The translations under genes were made by a program, and so were the position numbers. DNA of 64,000 bases, from positions 930,001 through 994,000 of the forward strand of contig JAJQJQ010000012.1 in the NCBI GenBank assembly GCA_028622995.1. Direction: 5' to 3'. This DNA comes from Panagrolaimus kolymaensis (lineage: Eukaryota; Nematoda; Chromadorea; Rhabditida; Panagrolaimidae). Positions 59,394-64,000 of the stretch are shown in pieces; position 1 is the first letter of the stretch; each line of letters opens with the position of its first letter. The notes under the pieces were generated by a model. That model searched no databases. It worked only from the letters and a program-made list of their open reading frames with translations, and was not told the origin of the DNA.

Positions 59394-60028
59394 TCACGAG
59401 AAGATTAAAAATCAGTTGAATGAGATTGTAAAAATAAAATGAAATGATAAAGTTATTTTACTTGTGTATGTGTTTATTGGGCATAAAATTTGCGTGATTT
59501 TTGTTTTGTTTTGCGCAAAGTGCTTCCTTTTTTGTAAACGATTTATAAAATAACAACGATAATAACAGCGTAATTTTTTTAGCCTCAAAACTAAAATAAA
59601 AGGTAAATTTGACACAATATTTTTTGCAGTTATTAGAATTGGGCAGAAATAAGAATGAACAAACAAAAAAGATAGAATTGATTGAGCGATGAAAATTGAT
59701 GGAAAAAAGGTGCAATGTTTTTTTGTAAGATCAAAAAATGAAAGAAGATTTGTAAAAATTTCTTGGCAGCATTGGGATCTTTTAACAAAGGATATTGTAG
59801 CCATGTCAAAAATGCTTGGGAAACTTCTAACAGATGCTTCACATAAATTGGCTCAAAATAACATTGCACATTTTTCTTTTATTATGAAAGGTTAAAAAAA
59901 GAAGAGAGATCAATTCAGAAATTTTAAACCCGAAATTTATAATATTTTTGTTTTATTTTCTAACAAGTAAAAGTTGTAAACCTTTTTGAAAGATTTTTTA
60001 CTTTTCTTTTTTTTCTATGTGTTTGTAT
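59394..60028. other. Spacer between HDHD5 and innexin genes
   Basis: 635 bp. Opposite-strand ORFs overlap at 59633-59895; the minus one (MQCYFEPIYVKHLLEVSQAF) has fair codon use but no splice partner. Not called. Confidence 0.35.
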
Positions 60029-63000
60029 CTATAAAAGTACAGGCGAATCAGAAGCTGATCCTTTTGAAGATGATTTAATTGAACGAAAAGCAGCTGCTTT
60101 GGCACTTCCTCGATGTGCTATACCTTCCGATGATGAACCCGTCCCAACTGTGGTTGGACTTTGAGGATTTGAATCGATTGAACTTAATTGGGCATGAAAT
60201 CCGGCACGAGATGAAGGTCGACTGGATGGAGTTATTTGAATCACAGTTGGAGCAATCCCCGTTGCTGGAGCAGATAAAGGTCCACCACCGCCATGAGATT
60301 CACCAGGTGATTGAGATCGACTTGGGCCACTTTGTTGCTTAGTCAAGGAACGGGATGAACTTTGACGTCCACGATGAAGCCGAAAGGAACCAGTATGATG
60401 ACTTAAAAAACGTGAAAGGCGTTGATGGGAGCCATTATGATTAGGTTGAAGGGTGCCAGAACCACCAAAAAATGGAGGGCCTGGTCCGCCGACACTTTCA
60501 CCACCACTCGTTCGACGAGTTCGACGAATTGATTGAGTTCTAAAAAAATGAGTATTAATAACACGAGCAAATAGGAAAAGTAGAAACCTGGCAAAATTGA
60601 TTAGTGAAGAATCTTCATCAATGAGATTTTCAGGATGTTGAGATAAATATCTCCTCCATAGAGCATCCGTAATTTCAGTACAATACATGACTCCCGCATG
60701 TAAAGCTACCATTCGTAAAATTAATACCCCGTCAACCTAATATTTTTATCTTTAGAAAAGAAGTTATTTTATTTATGGAATTACCTTAAGATATGTTTTC
60801 AAAAAATGTTCTACTTGTTTTCTTTTTTCTTTTCTAAATAAATCTGGTCGATCTGGATCTGATGTGAGTTCTAAATGTCTTAAAACAAAACGAAATCGAT
60901 CCCGATGAAATAATGATATGCTGAACCAATAAAGGGCATCAAAGGTGGCAACAACGAATAATATGGTAAACCATAGCCATACTAATATAAAAATTTTCTA
61001 AAATTCGAGAGTTAAAAATAGTTTTTTTGGAAAAACTTTTTGTGATAAAGCAAATGCTTCAAAAAAATTTAAGTTGCAGACCTCATTAAAAATATTTATA
61101 ACCAGCACACATTGAACCGAATGCCTTTGATTATTACCCAGTACACGAACTTCAAAATCACAAAGAGTAACTCTAGGAAAATTTCCTGAATCCATCCATG
61201 ATCTTCCAAATAATAAATCTTTTAATACACCAAATCCATAAACGCTATATTCATCTGTTTCAAGGAATTTATTAACCAATAATAAATTAGTTAAAACATT
61301 TCCAACATACATTATTTTTGTTGCCTAAAATTTATTTTTGTTAAAATAATGTTCTCATTCATACAATATCAAAGCTCACCAAATATAATCCAGTTACATA
61401 ACTTTCATAATATCTAAGATTAAAACATTTAAATACCCGATGAAGTGTATATGAAGTTCGATTATTGGCAGTATGTTGATAACGAAGGGCAGATTCAATA
61501 TGTCGCGATAATGATTCGATCGTTCTCAAACGATATTCGGGTTCAATATTTTCTTTTTCTGTTGCCATTTGAACGATATCATTTAAACGTATCCCTTAAA
61601 TTTTAAAGCAAACTATTGATGAGGAAAAAAGAGGGAAAGAGTAAACTTACCAGATTTATCCGACATTAATCTCCACATTAAACATGGAATATAATATAAA
61701 AATGCTTGTAAAAGCATAAAAAAAGGCACCCATTGGTAGTATGAAATTTGTCGGTATTCTCTTTCCGCTATATCCACAGGAATATCTTGATCCATTGGAA
61801 CCCAATATGTATTCTAAAAATTATTTATTGAATGAGAATAAACGTTTAGCTTAAAATTTAATTGAAGTTGTTGATTATGAAAGAAAATTACTAACTTGAG
61901 CCCAACAAAACATTTCTGTGTATGCTTCCCAACTGGCTGTAAACTAAAAAATTAATTTTTTTTAATAAACTAATTTATCAAAAATGGATCAAAAGCATAC
62001 ATATGCGGGAACCCAACATTCAAGTGGCCTGCCTCCAAATTGTTTAAAACTAACAAGTACAGCCATCATAATTAAAAATGATGAAGTATAAAAATATGAT
62101 AATCTATCAACAAAATCATCATCTTTTCTATAAAGAGCTTAATATTAAAATTTATCTTCAAAAGTAATTTAATAAACCTGTAATGTAAAAATGAAAGAGC
62201 ACTAAACATATTTTGGAGCACCATGGCTCCAACTTCCAAGACGGCCGCTTGATGGTAATGCGAATCTCGACCGTGCCCTTAAAAAAAAAAATATTTCTTT
62301 ATTACTATTTTTATTATGTGTGTGCAAGCTTTTTTATAAATGAAGGCAATTATGTTGTTCCACTTTTTTTAAGCTTACCATCGTCATATTTTAAGAATTT
62401 TCTTGAATTCTCAAAGCAACAGTTTTAAGTTTTTCCATATTTTCTAAGAGTCGTGGAATTACTCAAATATATTTTTTTAAGCTTAAAATTTTACTTTTAA
62501 TATTTTGCCCAAATATCCAAATTATTTCGTTTAATTTAAAATTATTTTTTTTGTTAGAGGTCGATGAAAAAAAGACAAATTTTAAAAAAACTTTGCTATT
62601 CTCATTTTTTTTTTTCAACCTTTTTTGAATTTTTTTACTAAATTTATTCCAATTTTGTTACGTTGTTTTGTTTTATTTTTCTTTTCATCAAACATCCAAC
62701 AACAAAATCGATCCCAAAATTGCTTTCATCCTTTTTTTCATTCATTCATTCAGTCATTCAAGCACTCTCTAAAACTTTATTTTTTTTATTTTTCAAACTC
62801 ATGAATCTTTCACACTTTTTTTATATATCTTTGGTCAAAATAAAGTGTCGTCCTCCCTATTTTCCCCTTCATTTCTCACCAAAGCTTTAGGATTCATCAA
62901 AATGTGTATGTGTGTAAATAAAATGAGTATAAAAAACAAAATTCTTTTTTTTTTTGCGCAAAAAAATAGAAGGCAAAAAATAGTAATAGGAGCTTTTTTT

Positions 63001-63602
63001 TAATGTTTTTGAGTGTCAGAGGAGCATCATTAAGCAGCAAAGCCAAAGCTGCCCGGAAACTTTGTTTGACGCCTATCTTTTTTTTCGCTTTGCAGCTTGG
63101 AGTAATGTTTTGTAGAATGTTTTAAATAGCCATATTTGTGAAAAATTAAGAAAAGCAACAACAAAAAATGGTTGAGCAAAAACAAGAAAAAAGGCTTTGA
63201 TTTTGAATTGAAAAAGCGAATAAAGTTTTTCCGGGTTTTTGTATTTTTTGCAAAAGTTTAGAATGGCTTTGTTTGGATTAGAAGAAATTTTTTTGTGATT
63301 GAGTTATTTTTAAAATCCAAAAAATTAGTAAAAAAAGAAAAGGTCAAAGTGATAAAACTTTTTAACAAATCATAGAAAATTTAAACAAAATTTGGAGAAG
63401 AAAAATAGCAGACGAGTTTGGTTTTTATTATGAACTTTAAAAACGGCTAAAATCTTGATCACCGAAATCATTGATTGTCTTAGAATAAAGGTAAAAAATA
63501 CAAACTTCTATAACGTGGCTGCCTCCAATAATTTGAAGCAGGATCAGTTGCTCCAATTGCTCCAGGTTGACGGCCGCCAAACCAGAAATTACTACGGCGC
63601 AT
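60029..63602 (-). CDS. Innexin gap-junction protein with long N- and C-terminal extensions
   Basis: Four-pass gap junction subunit, roughly 640 aa. Exon 1 (63602-63506) encodes [20 protein letters not shown] and joins, across a 1.2-kb intron and in phase, exon 2 beginning at 62277, adding about 50 residues before the usual innexin start [15 protein letters not shown]. Family marks: [33 protein letters not shown] with the extracellular cysteines, [13 protein letters not shown], the signature [20 protein letters not shown], the cytoplasmic loop with [10 protein letters not shown], the second extracellular loop ([35 protein letters not shown]) and M4. The C-terminal 180 residues are Ser/Pro/Gly/Arg-rich and disordered. 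Transcripts could also start at the internal MVLQ methionine. Which of the many nematode innexins this is cannot be fixed; UNC-7-like proteins also carry extended termini. Confidence 0.92.
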
Positions 63603-64000
63603 TATGAGCGCCCGGCAATGGCGCCAGTTTTTAAATTATTTATCTTTTTTATGATAAAAACAAAATCAGCCCAATTCTTTTTACCGACAAAAAAACTAAT
63701 CAACTAATCATAAAAGATAAATGTTGTTTCTTGTCTTTTTTTTTTTATTGGCAGCTTCTTAATGAATAGAATTACGAAGAATTCTTCGCGTCTCTTGTGA
63801 CCACTGAATCAGAGCTGCACGAGAAAACACAAAAAATTGAGTGTAGGAGATAATAATGGGCGTTAAATATAATAATAATATAAATGAATAAATAAAATAC
63901 AAGAATTAATTGAAGAAAACGATGAATAGAATTAGCACCAAAGAGAGGCAACGAGGAAACAACAGCAACCTCAAAAAATAAAAAAACCAGCCCTCTTTTT
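63603..64000. other. Upstream region of the innexin gene
   Basis: AT-rich 5' flank cut by the window edge; no exon recognised. Confidence 0.4.

Noticed and set aside
1..64000. tRNA, rRNA, CRISPR arrays or autonomous transposons
   Set aside because: No cloverleaf with a B-box, no rRNA-like blocks, no regularly spaced repeats and no transposase reading frame were seen.

Overview
The window is nuclear DNA from a nematode. The base composition is very AT-rich, protein genes are cut by many short introns (mostly about 45-60 bp, with acceptors of the form TTTTAG or TTTCAG), and the gene content is typical of worms: a cuticlin-type ZP protein, an innexin, a cys-loop chloride channel with a PAR motif, an MSP-domain protein and an Ena/VASP (UNC-34) orthologue. 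Several start codons follow directly on an intron-type acceptor, as expected for spliced-leader trans-splicing. The low GC with long T and A tracts would suit a clade IV nematode, but that placement is a guess. All gene models come from reading exons by eye and checking that splice phases add up; there is no transcript evidence.

Layout. 0.4-3.0 kb (-): ten-exon transmembrane cuticlin with a foldback MITE-like element in its last intron. 5.8-10.3 kb (+): two adjacent secreted SPARC-superfamily genes, a testican-like one (Kazal, thyroglobulin type-1, EF-hands) and a SMOC-like one (thyroglobulin type-1, EF-hands). 10.6-12.2 kb (-): NAA40 N-terminal acetyltransferase and ISCA1 iron-sulfur assembly protein, spaced like an operon. 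13-17.3 kb (-): two TDRD3-related genes, one carrying the OB-fold N-terminus and an RGG-rich tail without Tudor, the other carrying a related RG/N-rich middle and the Tudor domain. 19.3-22.2 kb (+): unc-34. 22.2-26.8 kb: long gene-free, low-complexity stretch. 26.9-29.1 kb (+): protein with two FLYWCH-like modules and a degenerate SGNH-like domain.

29.6-44.6 kb is gene-dense: tandem-PDZ protein (-), an uncharacterised membrane protein (-), the ribosome-biogenesis GTPase BMS1 (-), MAX bHLH-zip (+), ZNF277-type zinc-finger protein (-) and a possible TAF1C-like Pol I factor (+). 44.9-49.5 kb (-): ligand-gated chloride channel. 50.8-53.8 kb: a divergent pair of unrecognised genes, one probably OB-fold. 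54.6-55.3 kb (-): MSP-domain protein with a long Lys/Asp/Glu tail. 55.8-56.8 kb (-): a possibly broken gene with a GC-rich palindrome. 58.1-59.4 kb (-): HDHD5-type HAD protein. 60.0-63.6 kb (-): innexin with extended N- and C-termini.

Functional themes are cuticle and extracellular matrix (cuticlin, testican, SMOC), neuromuscular signalling and cytoskeleton (chloride channel, innexin, UNC-34) and ribosome or RNA metabolism (BMS1, TDRD3-like pair, possible TAF1C, MAX). No RNA genes, CRISPR arrays or autonomous transposons were recognised.
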